From positions 372,001 to 436,000 of the forward strand of contig JAEYAW010000031.1 in NCBI GenBank assembly GCA_023404675.1: a stretch of 64,000 nt of DNA, read 5' to 3'. Source of the stretch: Pseudomonadota bacterium (lineage in GTDB: Bacteria; Pseudomonadota; Alphaproteobacteria; Rhizobiales; Xanthobacteraceae). Numbering within the stretch: the stretch's first letter is position 1; every line of letters starts with the position of its first letter. The translations under genes were made by a program, and so were the position numbers. Of this stretch, positions 42,951 to 51,641 are shown in pieces. Under the pieces are notes generated by a model. The model was given only the letters and a program-made list of their open reading frames with translations, ran no database searches and was not told where the DNA came from.

Positions 42951-45900
42951 TCAGTGAAAGTCCCGCGAGCGCGGCAGGATGCGGACGTTGCGCGGATGGC
43001 GCACACGCTGCGCCGGCTGCGCGAGATGCTCGCGGCGATCGTCGTTGAGCGGCTCGGCCGGCGTCGCCGGAGACGGCAGAGCGGGGCGGCGGTTGTGCAG
43101 GTCGTCCGAGAGCCCCGCCAATGCGGCGGTGCGATCGATCAGCCGCTCCGCGACGAGATGAACGACGCCCTCGCTTTCCTGCACAGCCCCTTCGGCGAGG
43201 ATCAGCCGCGCGCCCATCACTTCTTTCCGAAAACGTTCCATCACCTTGGGCCAGACCACGATATTGGCGATGCCGGTCTCGTCCTCGATGGTCATGAACA
43301 CGACGCCCTTGGCACTGCCGGGACGCTGGCGCACCAGCACGACGCCGGCGCAGCGCACCCTGCGGCCATTGCCCCGAGTCGCGGCCACCGATGCGCAGCT
43401 CACAATGCCGTCCCGCGTGAAGTGATCGCGCAGGAACTCCATCGGGTGGCCTTTGATCGAGAGACGGATGGTCTGGTAATCGGCGACGACATGTTCGGAC
43501 AGCGGCATCCGTGGCAGCGGAGCCGCGACCTCCTCGGCCAACTCGCGCGCGCTGGCGACCTCGAACAGCGGCAGCGCGACATCATCCGGCAAGCGCCGCA
43601 CCGCCCACAGCGCATCCCGCCGGTCGAGGCCGAGCGAGCGGAAGGCATCGGCCTCCGCCAACAGCAGCAGCGCCCGCTTCGGCAGCGCGGTCGCGCGCGC
43701 GAAATCCTCTAGCGACGCGAAAGGCCGCCGCTGCCGCGCGGCGACGATGCGCGTGGCCCAGTCGTCGATCACAACGGCATCGCGCGACAGCGGCTTGTCA
43801 AAGCCCCGCCGCTGCTGCTGCGCCAGCCATTCCTCGTCGGGGTCAGCCACCTTGAACCCGTCGATCTGCCGGAACCCGAGCCGCAACGCGCAGATTTTTT
43901 CGCCGCGCTGCGGCGCCGGGATCCGCCGTCCGATCCTGGCATCCACCGCGGATGTCGTGACATGCCGGAGAGGCGTGCCCTCCTCCAGCGTGTTGTCGGC
44001 GAAACTGTGAGAGACGTCGATGGGGCGCACCTCGACGCCGTTCTCGCGCGCGTCGCGCACGATCTGGGCCGGCGCATAAAAGCCCATGGGCTGCGCGTTG
44101 AGCAGCGCGCAGGCGAACGCATCCGGATGAAACCACTTCAGCCAAGACGAAACATAGACAAGCTGCGCGAAGCTCGCCGCGTGGCTTTCCGGAAAGCCGT
44201 AGCTGCCGAACCCCTTGATCTGCTCGAAGCAGTTGCGCGCGAAGGTCTCGTCGTAGCCGCGCGCGATCATGTTGCCGACCATCTTCGCCTCGAACTTCCC
44301 GATGGTGCCGACATTGCGGAACGTGGCCATGGCGCGGCGCAGGCCATTGGCTTCCTCCGGCGTGAACTTCGCCGCTTCGATGGCGATGCGCATCGCCTGT
44401 TCCTGAAACAGCGGCACGCCGAGGGTCTTTTCCAGCACCTTGCGCAATTCGTTTTTGTCGCCGCCCTTGGGATACGGATACGCGATATCCTCCCGGGGCA
44501 TCTTCCGCCGCCGCAAGTAAGGATGCACCATGTCGCCCTGGATCGGGCCCGGCCGCACGATGGCGACCTCGATGACGAGGTCGTAGAACGTCTGCGGCCT
44601 CAGGCGCGGCAGCATGTTCATCTGCGCCCGGCTCTCGACCTGAAACACGCCGAGCGACTCGCCGCGACTCAGCATGTCGTAAACAGATTTTTCGTCCTGG
44701 GGCACGGTGGCGAGCGTAAGCCGCGTGTCCTTGTGCCGCGCGATCAGATCGAATGCCTTGCGGATGCAGGTGAGCATGCCGAGTGCCAGCACATCGACCT
44801 TCATCATGCGCAGCGCATCGACATCGTCCTTGTCCCATTCGATGAAGGTGCGACCGTCCATCGCCGCATTGCCGATCGGCACATAGGTGTCGAGGCGATC
44901 CTGCGTCAGCACGTAGCCGCCGACATGCTGGGAAAGATGGCGCGGAAAGCCGATCAGTTCGCTGGCGAGATCGACCGCGCGGCGGATCATCGGATTCGAC
45001 GGGTCGAGACCCGCCTGCTGCACCTGCATCTCGTTGAGGCCCGCGCCCCAGCTTCCCCACACGGTGTCGGCCAGCGCGGTGGTGACGTCCTCGGTCAGCC
45101 CCAGCGCTTTCCCCACATCGCGGATCGCACTGCGCGGCCGATAATGAATGACGGTCGCGATGATCGCCGCCCGGTGCCGTCCGTAGCGGCGATAGACATA
45201 CTGCATCACCTCCTCGCGGCGGTTGTGCTCGAAATCGACGTCGATATCGGGCGGCTCCAGCCGCTCCTTGGAGATGAAGCGCTCGAACAGCAGATCCGTC
45301 TTGGCCGGATTGACCGAGGTGATGCCGAGCACGTAGCAGACCGCGGAATTGGCCGCCGAGCCGCGCCCCTGGCAGAGGATGTTCTGGCTGCGCGCCCACT
45401 GCACGATGTCATGCACCGTCAGGAAATAATGCGCGTAGTTCAGCTCGGCGATCAGTGCCAGCTCCTTGTTCAGGACTGCGCGCAGAGCCGTATCTGGCCC
45501 TTTCGGAAAATATCGGTTCGCGCCTGCCCATGTCAGATCCTCAAGGTGCTGCTGTGCGGTCTTGCCGGGCGGCACCGGCTCGTCCGGATACTGATATTGC
45601 AGCTCACTGAGCGTGAAGGTGATGCGGTCCGCGAACCGCATGGTCTCGCGGACCGCATCCGGCATCCCGCGAAACAATCGCGCCATCTCATGCGCCGGCT
45701 TCAGATGCCGCTCGGCATTGGCCTCGACGCGGCGGCCGATGCGTTCGATGGTCTCCTTCTCGCGAATGCAGGTGAGCATGTCCTGCAACGCCCGGCGCGC
45801 GCCGTCGTGATACAGCACCGCGTTGGTGGCGAGCAGCGGCACGCGCGCGGTGGTGGCGATGCGCTGCAGACGCGCCAGCCGCCGCCGGTCGTCGCCATGA

Positions 45901-46412
45901 TGAAACAGGCTGGCGGCGAGCCACACGCCATCCGCGCGGCTTCGTGCCAGCCGCTCCAGCGTCTTCAGGGCGCGCGCGGTCTCGAACCGATGCGGCAGCG
46001 CGAGCGCCAGCAGTTGCCCGTCCGCGAACTCTTCAAGATCGTCGAGCCGCAGATGGCATTCGCCCTTGTCGGCGGCGAGCTTGCCCCGGCTCAACAGGCG
46101 GCACAGCCGGCCATAGGCATGGCGGTCGCGCGGATAGACCAGAACATCCGGTGTGCCGTCGATGAAGACGAGGCGCGCGCCGACCAGCAGCCGCGGCATG
46201 TGCGCGATGTCCGGGTTGCCCAGTTCGTTATAGGCGCGCACCATGCCGGCGAGCGTGTTGCAGTCCGCGATTCCGATGACAGGCAGCCGCAATTCGCTGG
46301 CCTGATGCACGTACTCCTGCGGATGCGAGGCCCCGCGCAGGAACGAGAAATTGGTGGTGATGCCGATTTCCGCGTAAAGCGGGCCGGGCGGAGGCGGCGG
46401 GTGCTGCGTCAT
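42951..46412 (-). CDS. dnaE2: Error-prone DNA polymerase DnaE2
   Basis: A 1153-residue C-family polymerase that carries out mutagenic translesion synthesis with ImuA and ImuB. An N-terminal PHP domain (GPLYAEIGITTNFSFLRGAS, residues 9-270) is followed by the catalytic core with PPDIDVDFEHNRREEV, the two-Asp motif, and KVDVLALGML bearing the third Asp. Further segments are HHH-type and an OB fold (GVVFMTIEDETGIANIVVWP) near the C-terminus. The start at ATG 46412 overlaps the imuB stop (ATGA), proving the operon order imuA-imuB-dnaE2. The LexA box at 48788-48802 predicts induction by DNA damage. Confidence 0.96.
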   Translation of the reverse strand: MTQHPPPPPGPLYAEIGITTNFSFLRGASHPQEYVHQASELRLPVIGIADCNTLAGMVRAYNELGNPDIAHMPRLLVGARLVFIDGTPDVLVYPRDRHAYGRLCRLLSRGKLAADKGECHLRLDDLEEFADGQLLALALPHRFETARALKTLERLARSRADGVWLAASLFHHGDDRRRLARLQRIATTARVPLLATNAVLYHDGARRALQDMLTCIREKETIERIGRRVEANAERHLKPAHEMARLFRGMPDAVRETMRFADRITFTLSELQYQYPDEPVPPGKTAQQHLEDLTWAGANRYFPKGPDTALRAVLNKELALIAELNYAHYFLTVHDIVQWARSQNILCQGRGSAANSAVCYVLGITSVNPAKTDLLFERFISKERLEPPDIDVDFEHNRREEVMQYVYRRYGRHRAAIIATVIHYRPRSAIRDVGKALGLTEDVTTALADTVWGSWGAGLNEMQVQQAGLDPSNPMIRRAVDLASELIGFPRHLSQHVGGYVLTQDRLDTYVPIGNAAMDGRTFIEWDKDDVDALRMMKVDVLALGMLTCIRKAFDLIARHKDTRLTLATVPQDEKSVYDMLSRGESLGVFQVESRAQMNMLPRLRPQTFYDLVIEVAIVRPGPIQGDMVHPYLRRRKMPREDIAYPYPKGGDKNELRKVLEKTLGVPLFQEQAMRIAIEAAKFTPEEANGLRRAMATFRNVGTIGKFEAKMVGNMIARGYDETFARNCFEQIKGFGSYGFPESHAASFAQLVYVSSWLKWFHPDAFACALLNAQPMGFYAPAQIVRDARENGVEVRPIDVSHSFADNTLEEGTPLRHVTTSAVDARIGRRIPAPQRGEKICALRLGFRQIDGFKVADPDEEWLAQQQRRGFDKPLSRDAVVIDDWATRIVAARQRRPFASLEDFARATALPKRALLLLAEADAFRSLGLDRRDALWAVRRLPDDVALPLFEVASARELAEEVAAPLPRMPLSEHVVADYQTIRLSIKGHPMEFLRDHFTRDGIVSCASVAATRGNGRRVRCAGVVLVRQRPGSAKGVVFMTIEDETGIANIVVWPKVMERFRKEVMGARLILAEGAVQESEGVVHLVAERLIDRTAALAGLSDDLHNRRPALPSPATPAEPLNDDRREHLAQPAQRVRHPRNVRILPRSRDFH

Positions 46413-48019
46413 GCGAACACCCCGTGCAGATACCACGCGGCCGGCTCCGGCGGCCGCCCGTCCTGTCCCTCCAGCTCGACGTCATACAGACCATCGCGGA
46501 AAATCCAGAAGCGCCGCCCCGCCGTATCTTCCACGCGGAAATAATCGCGCGTCAGCGGATTGCGGCCGGGTCGCCACCATTCCGTGGCGATGCGCTCGGG
46601 GCCTTCCACATGCGCCAGCAGGTGATGCGTGCGCCGCCAGTTGAAACGCGCCGGCGGCCCGTGCGGCACCTCGGCGGTGACGCCGATCGGCTCGGGCGGC
46701 GCGAACAGCCGCAGCGGCCGCAGCGGCGGCTCGCCCGCGACGCGGGCGGGCCATGGCCGCGCATCGCCCAGGCTCTCCTGCGCGGGACGCGGCAGGTCGG
46801 CGCGCTCGGGGCAGTGCGTCTCCTGCGGCACATAGCGAACGACACGCTGGCTGCCGAGCCGCGCGGCGAGCTGGTCTACCAGTTGCGCCACATCGTCGGC
46901 CTCGTGCGCGGCCGTGTCGAAGCCGCGCTGCTGCGGCGTGACACCCACCGTGCAGATCGCGGACAGGCGGATCAGATCGAAACCGAAGCCGGGATCGAGC
47001 GGATCGGCCAGCGCATCCAGCCGCTCGGCGAACAGCCGCATCAGGACAACGGCGTCGCTCACCGGCTGGCCTGCCTCCACGCCGATCGCACGCACCGCGC
47101 CATCGGTGCGAAAGAACGCGGCTTCCAACTGCCGCGCCCCCTGCCCGCGCCGACCCATCGCCTCCACCAGCACCTTGCCGAGGGCGCTCAAGGTCAGGGT
47201 GATCGCATCGCTGGTCGCAACCGGCTCCGCGAACCGCTTCTCCACCATGTAATCGGGCACCGGCCTGCGCGGCGAGATGGGCGCATCGCGAAAACCCAGA
47301 ACCTGTTGCAGGCGATCGACGAACGGCGGACCGCAGCGCGCGGCGAGTTCGGCGGGCTGGCGCGCCGCCACATCACCGATTGTCTTCAGGCCGGCCCGCC
47401 GCAGCAGCCGCTGGATCTCGTCCGAAACGCCAAGCGCGCTGACCGGCAGCGGCCGGACCGCCACCGCCTCCTCACCGCTCGCGATGACGCGCCCCGGAGT
47501 CGTGCGCGCGAGCGCCCGCGCCGCGAGCGGCGTCCCGGCAATCGCGGCGCAAATACCAAAGCCCTGCCGGGCCAGCGAGGCGCACACGCCCCGCATCATG
47601 GCCGCTTCGCCGCCGAACAGATGCGCGCAGCCGGTGATATCGAGAAACAAACCATCCGGCGTATCCAGAGCCACCAGCGGCGTGAAGCGGTCGCACCACC
47701 GGGCGATGGCTTCGAGCAGCACCGCATCCGCCGCCGCGTCCTGCTCGACGATATCCAGCGCGGGCAGCATCGCGCGCGCGGTCGCGAGCGGCATGCCGAC
47801 GATGAGTCCCGCCTTCAGGCCCGCTTCGTCGGCGGCTGCGACCTGCAGCTCCTGCTGCACCCTCGCGGCGACGACGAGCGGCTCCGCATGCGCCGCCTCA
47901 CGAGGCGCGGCGGCGCTTCTGCCCTCCGCCATGCTCCGCAAGCGGCGAACGCGGTCGGTCGGCAGGTAGGGCAGCCAGAGGCTGAGAATACGTCTGCGCG
48001 TCACGGAATCTGTACTCAT
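46409..48019 (-). CDS. imuB: ImuB, inactive Y-family polymerase homologue
   Basis: A 536-residue adaptor of the damage-inducible mutasome, linking DnaE2 to the sliding clamp. The N-terminus RRRILSLWLPYLPTDRVRRL is diagnostic. The palm resembles Y-family polymerases (VALDTPDGLFLDITGCAHLF), but the active-site SxDE motif is replaced, so it should not synthesise DNA. A helix-hairpin-helix segment follows (VSDEIQRLLRRAGLKTIGDV). ATG 48019 is needed to include the conserved N-terminus, which means a 122-bp overlap with the imuA 3' end. It ends in an ATGA overlap with dnaE2. Confidence 0.94.
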   Translation of the reverse strand: MSTDSVTRRRILSLWLPYLPTDRVRRLRSMAEGRSAAAPREAAHAEPLVVAARVQQELQVAAADEAGLKAGLIVGMPLATARAMLPALDIVEQDAAADAVLLEAIARWCDRFTPLVALDTPDGLFLDITGCAHLFGGEAAMMRGVCASLARQGFGICAAIAGTPLAARALARTTPGRVIASGEEAVAVRPLPVSALGVSDEIQRLLRRAGLKTIGDVAARQPAELAARCGPPFVDRLQQVLGFRDAPISPRRPVPDYMVEKRFAEPVATSDAITLTLSALGKVLVEAMGRRGQGARQLEAAFFRTDGAVRAIGVEAGQPVSDAVVLMRLFAERLDALADPLDPGFGFDLIRLSAICTVGVTPQQRGFDTAAHEADDVAQLVDQLAARLGSQRVVRYVPQETHCPERADLPRPAQESLGDARPWPARVAGEPPLRPLRLFAPPEPIGVTAEVPHGPPARFNWRRTHHLLAHVEGPERIATEWWRPGRNPLTRDYFRVEDTAGRRFWIFRDGLYDVELEGQDGRPPEPAAWYLHGVFA

Positions 48020-48710
48020 CACCCGACCATCCCATGATCCATCGCCCGAGCGGGCCCCGGCGGTTGCGCACAAGGTGGGCGTCCAGCACCGGCGCACCGA
48101 ACCCCGTCCCTGCGGCTTCGGGCGGCGAGCGGGTGGCGCGGACGATCCAGCGGGTTTCGGCCGTGCTGGCCTGAGGACTGGCCGCGATCCGCAGCATCAG
48201 CGACGCCACGCCGGACTGCGCGGACGCCAATGTCAGCTTGCGGCTCGCCACCAGATCGAACGCGCGCGTCTCGCCCCAGATTTCGGTGACGACCGCCGCG
48301 AGCGCGTTGCAGGCGAGCCCGTCCGCCGTCACGCGCAGCGCCATCTCCGCATCATGCGCGCGGACGACGACGAGACGGCGCGGATCGAGCCCCAGTTCGG
48401 CCAGCCCGCTCATGGAGAGTTCGCCGTTCTCGCGCGCGGAAAAATCCTGCCGTACCCACAGGGCATAACGGCCACCGCCCGCGAGCCGCGCCAGCAGCCC
48501 CGCCACGAAGCCGGTCCCCGCCGCGCCGTCTCCGCCATCTGCGAACACTTCGTGCAGGGCTCCGCGCGCGAGCCCACCCTGCAACGCCTCGTCCACCGCG
48601 CCATGACCAAGCGGCACGCGTTCCGGCCCCGTCCCCGCAGGGGTCAGCCGTTCCGCATGCGCGATCGTCCCGCGCAACGCCGCAAGCGTGCTCGTCCGTG
48701 CGCCGGTCAT
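47898..48710 (-). CDS. imuA: ImuA, RecA-like SOS mutagenesis protein
   Basis: A 270-residue protein distantly related to RecA/SulA, required with ImuB and DnaE2 for damage-induced mutagenesis. Recognisable segments are VPLGHGAVDEALQGGLARGA, LHEVFA, WVRQDFSARENGELSMSGLA, and the C-terminal VRNRRGPLGRWIM. The Walker A loop is not intact, as is usual for the family. The first gene of the operon, it lies 77 bp from the LexA box. Its last 122 bp encode, in another frame, the first 40 residues of ImuB. Confidence 0.92.
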   Translation of the reverse strand: MTGARTSTLAALRGTIAHAERLTPAGTGPERVPLGHGAVDEALQGGLARGALHEVFADGGDGAAGTGFVAGLLARLAGGGRYALWVRQDFSARENGELSMSGLAELGLDPRRLVVVRAHDAEMALRVTADGLACNALAAVVTEIWGETRAFDLVASRKLTLASAQSGVASLMLRIAASPQASTAETRWIVRATRSPPEAAGTGFGAPVLDAHLVRNRRGPLGRWIMGWSGDEYRFRDAQTYSQPLAALPADRPRSPLAEHGGGQKRRRAS

Positions 48711-48787
48711 GCGCCCGATCCCTCGTCCCGCTGTGTCGAAACTCTCCGCAAATCAACCCGGTCCGGGATCATTTGCCTCGTGAAATT

Positions 48788-48802
48788 GTTCACGATATGT
48801 TC
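48788..48802. promoter_or_regulatory. LexA box (SOS operator) shared by two divergent units
   Basis: GTTC-ACGATAT-GTTC is an exact match to the alphaproteobacterial direct-repeat LexA site GTTC-N7-GTTC. It lies 77 bp before the imuA start and 73 bp before the radical SAM gene, in a 165-bp AT-rich divergent gap. No second box is seen, so one site is positioned to repress both directions. Confidence 0.9.
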
Positions 48803-48875
48803 TTATTAAAACCGCGATTGCCGGCGAGAGTCAACCGGCCGGCGGGGCGAAATTTCGTTAACGGAAGATGAAGCG

Positions 48876-50111
48876 ATGGACCTGCGCCGCAAGCTCGAAA
48901 TCCTGGCCGATGCGGCCAAATACGACGCCTCCTGCGCCTCCAGCGGCACGGAAACGCGTGATTCCCGCGACGGCAAGGGCATGGGCTCGACCGATGGCGG
49001 CATGGGCATCTGCCATTCCTATGCGCCGGATGGCCGCTGCATCTCGCTGCTCAAGGTGCTGCTCACCAACGCCTGCGCCTATGATTGCCTGTATTGCGTC
49101 AATCGCGTCTCCAGCAACGTACCGCGCGCCCGCTTCACGGTGGACGAGGTGGTGCGCCTGACGCTCGATTTCTATCGGCGCAATTACATCGAGGGCCTGT
49201 TCCTGTCCTCCGGCATCATCCGCAACCCCGACTACACGATGGAACAGGTGGTGCGCGTGGCGAAGACGCTGCGCGAGGTGCATCACTTCCGCGGCTACAT
49301 TCATCTCAAGACGATTCCCGAGGCCGACGACGCGCTGATTGCGGAGGCCGGCCGCCATGCCGATCGCCTCAGCATCAATATCGAGCTGCCGCAGGACAGC
49401 AGCCTGAAAGAGTTCGCGCCCGAGAAAGACGTGCGCGCGATCCGCCGCACCATGGGGCGGCTGCGCCTGCGGCTCGACGAGGCGGACGACGACCGACGCA
49501 CGGGCAAGCGCCACACGCCGCGATTCTCTCCCGCCGGACAGAGCACGCAGATGATCGTCGGCGCCGATCCGGCGAGCGACCGCACCATCCTGCAGACCAG
49601 CGCCAACCTCTATGGCTCCTATCGCCTGAAGCGCGTGTATTATTCCGCGTTCAGCCCGATCCCGGATTCGAGCCGCGCGCTGCCGTTGCAGGCTCCGCCG
49701 CTGGTGCGCGAGCACCGGCTCTATCAGGCCGACTGGCTGATGCGGTTCTACGGCTTCGATGCCGGCGAGATCACCGAAGGGCACGACGAGATGCTGCCAC
49801 TCGATATCGATCCCAAGCTGGCCTGGGCTCTGCGCCACCGCGAACGGTTTCCACTCGATATCAATCGCGCCAGCCGCGAGGAGCTTCTGCGCGTGCCGGG
49901 CTTCGGCCGCACGACCGTGGACCGCATCATCGCCACGCGGCGCTTCACGACACTGCGCCTCGACGATCTCAAGCGGCTGCACGTGCCGCGAAACAAGGCG
50001 CTGCCGTTCATCGTTCTTTCCGATCACAAGCCCGCGCCGCGCCTGCTCGACAGCGCGCATCTGGCGCAGCAGTTCAGGCCGAAACCGGCGCAGCTTGGTT
50101 TCGGTTTCTAG
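48876..50111 (+). CDS. Putative DNA modification/repair radical SAM protein (UDG-linked, TIGR03916-like)
   Basis: A 411-residue radical SAM enzyme of the family linked with UdgX-type glycosylases. The [4Fe-4S]-SAM motif CAYDCLYC is C67, C71, C74. Conserved stretches include DGRCISLLKVLLTNACAYDC, GLFLSSGIIRNPDYTMEQVV and RLSINIELPQ. The C-terminus has a helix-hairpin-helix (LDINRASREELLRVPGFGRT, then VDRIIATRRF) for DNA contact. Spore photoproduct lyase is a distant relative, but the reaction here is not known. GGAAG precedes ATG 48876. The next gene begins 11 bp after the stop. The LexA box 73 bp upstream predicts SOS control. Confidence 0.92.
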   Translation: MDLRRKLEILADAAKYDASCASSGTETRDSRDGKGMGSTDGGMGICHSYAPDGRCISLLKVLLTNACAYDCLYCVNRVSSNVPRARFTVDEVVRLTLDFYRRNYIEGLFLSSGIIRNPDYTMEQVVRVAKTLREVHHFRGYIHLKTIPEADDALIAEAGRHADRLSINIELPQDSSLKEFAPEKDVRAIRRTMGRLRLRLDEADDDRRTGKRHTPRFSPAGQSTQMIVGADPASDRTILQTSANLYGSYRLKRVYYSAFSPIPDSSRALPLQAPPLVREHRLYQADWLMRFYGFDAGEITEGHDEMLPLDIDPKLAWALRHRERFPLDINRASREELLRVPGFGRTTVDRIIATRRFTTLRLDDLKRLHVPRNKALPFIVLSDHKPAPRLLDSAHLAQQFRPKPAQLGFGF

Positions 50112-50122
50112 TTCGGGCCTCC

Positions 50123-51568
50123 ATGCACCACATCGTCCTGGACAGCGAGACCGATTTCGAGGGCTGGAGACAGGCCGCCCGCGCCCTCGCGCTCAACGAC
50201 ATCGCTCCTGCGGATGTGCGCTGGACGCGGGCGCAGGGCGACGCCGACCTTTTCGCGCCGGAGAGGAGCGAGCTTCCCGAGGCCGGGGGCACCTTCAATG
50301 TTCCGGCCGATTTCGTCGCGCTCTGCAAGGAGGTGATCCTGCATCGCAGCCCGGAACGCTTTTCCCTGCTGTATCGCCTGTTGTGGCGGCTGCGGCAGAA
50401 CCACGATCTTCTCGCCATCGCCAGCGATCCCGACGTCGCGCAGGCACACGCGATGGCGCGCGCCGTGCGCCGCGACATTCACAAAATGCACGCCTTCGTG
50501 CGGTTTCGCGAGTTCGGCCGCGAGCGCGAGATGCGCTACATCGCCTGGTTCGAACCCGAGCATCATATCGTGGAGACGGCCGCGCCGTTTTTCGCCGCAC
50601 GCTTCGCCGACATGCCGTGGTCAATCCTGACGCCGGACCGCTGCGCTCACTGGGACGGCCACGCGATCCTTTATACGGAAGGCGCAGCGAAGAACAAGGC
50701 CCCGGCCTCCGATCCGCTGGAAGACATCTGGCGCAGCTACTACGCCAGCATCTTCAATCCGGCCCGCCTCAAGGTGAAGGCCATGCAGGCGGAGATGCCG
50801 AAGAAATACTGGCGGAACCTGCCGGAGGCCTCGCTGATTGATCCTTTGATCGCGCAGGCGCAAACGCGGACATCGGATATGATCGCAGCAGCCCCCTCAT
50901 CACCGAACAGACGGCGGCAACGGGAAGAAGCCAAGAGCAGGCCGAGGCCCTCCGACACATCTCTCTCAAGGCTTCGCGCCGAGGCGGAGCACTGCCGCGC
51001 CTGCCCGCTCTGGGCGGACGCGACGCAAATCGTGTTTGGCGAAGGCGCCGCGCACGCACCCTTGATGCTGGTGGGCGAGCAGCCTGGCGACAAGGAAGAT
51101 CTTGCGGGACGGCCCTTTGTCGGTCCCGCCGGGCAGATGCTGGACCGCGCGCTGGCCGATGCCGGCGTCGATCGCGACAAGGCCTACGTGACCAACGCGG
51201 TGAAGCATTTCAAATTCGTGCCACGCGGCAAAATCCGTCTTCATCAGAAGCCGAACACGGCGGAGATCAGGGCCTGCCGGCCGTGGTACGAGCGCGAACT
51301 GGCGCTGATCCGGCCGGCTCTCGTCATCGCCATGGGCGCCACGGCGGCGCAGAGCGTGTTTGGCAAGATCACGCCCATCGGCAAGATGCGCGGACGGCTG
51401 ATCGAACTGGACGACCGCACACAGGCGCTCGTCACGGTGCACCCGTCCTATCTGCTGCGCCTGCCCGACGAAGCGGCGAAGGCCGCCGAATACGAACGCT
51501 TCGTGGCTGATCTGAAGATCGCGGCGGAATTTCTCGCCGGATATACGCGGGCCGCGCAAGCATCGTGA
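50123..51568 (+). CDS. udgX: DUF4130 domain fused to UdgX-type uracil-DNA glycosylase
   Basis: A 481-residue two-domain protein. Residues 1-255 are the DUF4130 domain of radical-SAM-linked proteins (HDLLAIASDPDVAQAHAMAR, RDIHKMHAFVRFRE, WSILTPDRCAHWDG). Residues 280-480 are a UdgX: motif A GEQPGDKED (318-326), GRPFVGPAGQ, NAVKHFKF (359-366), the special loop GKIRLHQKP with His374, and TVHPSYLLR. In Mycobacterium UdgX the equivalent His forms a covalent bond with the abasic site after uracil removal. Fe-S ligands C291, C294 and C385 are present. The start is 11 bp after the radical SAM stop, so it is in the same damage-responsive unit. Confidence 0.93.
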   Translation: MHHIVLDSETDFEGWRQAARALALNDIAPADVRWTRAQGDADLFAPERSELPEAGGTFNVPADFVALCKEVILHRSPERFSLLYRLLWRLRQNHDLLAIASDPDVAQAHAMARAVRRDIHKMHAFVRFREFGREREMRYIAWFEPEHHIVETAAPFFAARFADMPWSILTPDRCAHWDGHAILYTEGAAKNKAPASDPLEDIWRSYYASIFNPARLKVKAMQAEMPKKYWRNLPEASLIDPLIAQAQTRTSDMIAAAPSSPNRRRQREEAKSRPRPSDTSLSRLRAEAEHCRACPLWADATQIVFGEGAAHAPLMLVGEQPGDKEDLAGRPFVGPAGQMLDRALADAGVDRDKAYVTNAVKHFKFVPRGKIRLHQKPNTAEIRACRPWYERELALIRPALVIAMGATAAQSVFGKITPIGKMRGRLIELDDRTQALVTVHPSYLLRLPDEAAKAAEYERFVADLKIAAEFLAGYTRAAQAS

Positions 51569-51641
51569 ACGAAGACCGGAGCCTCCCCAGCGAAACTCCG
51601 GTCTTTTCAAAAGCAGTGATTTCCGAAGGATGGTGAGGCGA

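Noticed and set aside
41499..43712. Long forward frame opposite the CoA-transferase and dnaE2 3' end
   Set aside because: It crosses two real genes in antisense and has no recognisable domain.
43962..46544. Very long forward open frame (860 codons) opposite dnaE2
   Set aside because: It is an antisense shadow caused by high GC; composition is rich in Arg/Gly/His and the opposite strand is unmistakably DnaE2.
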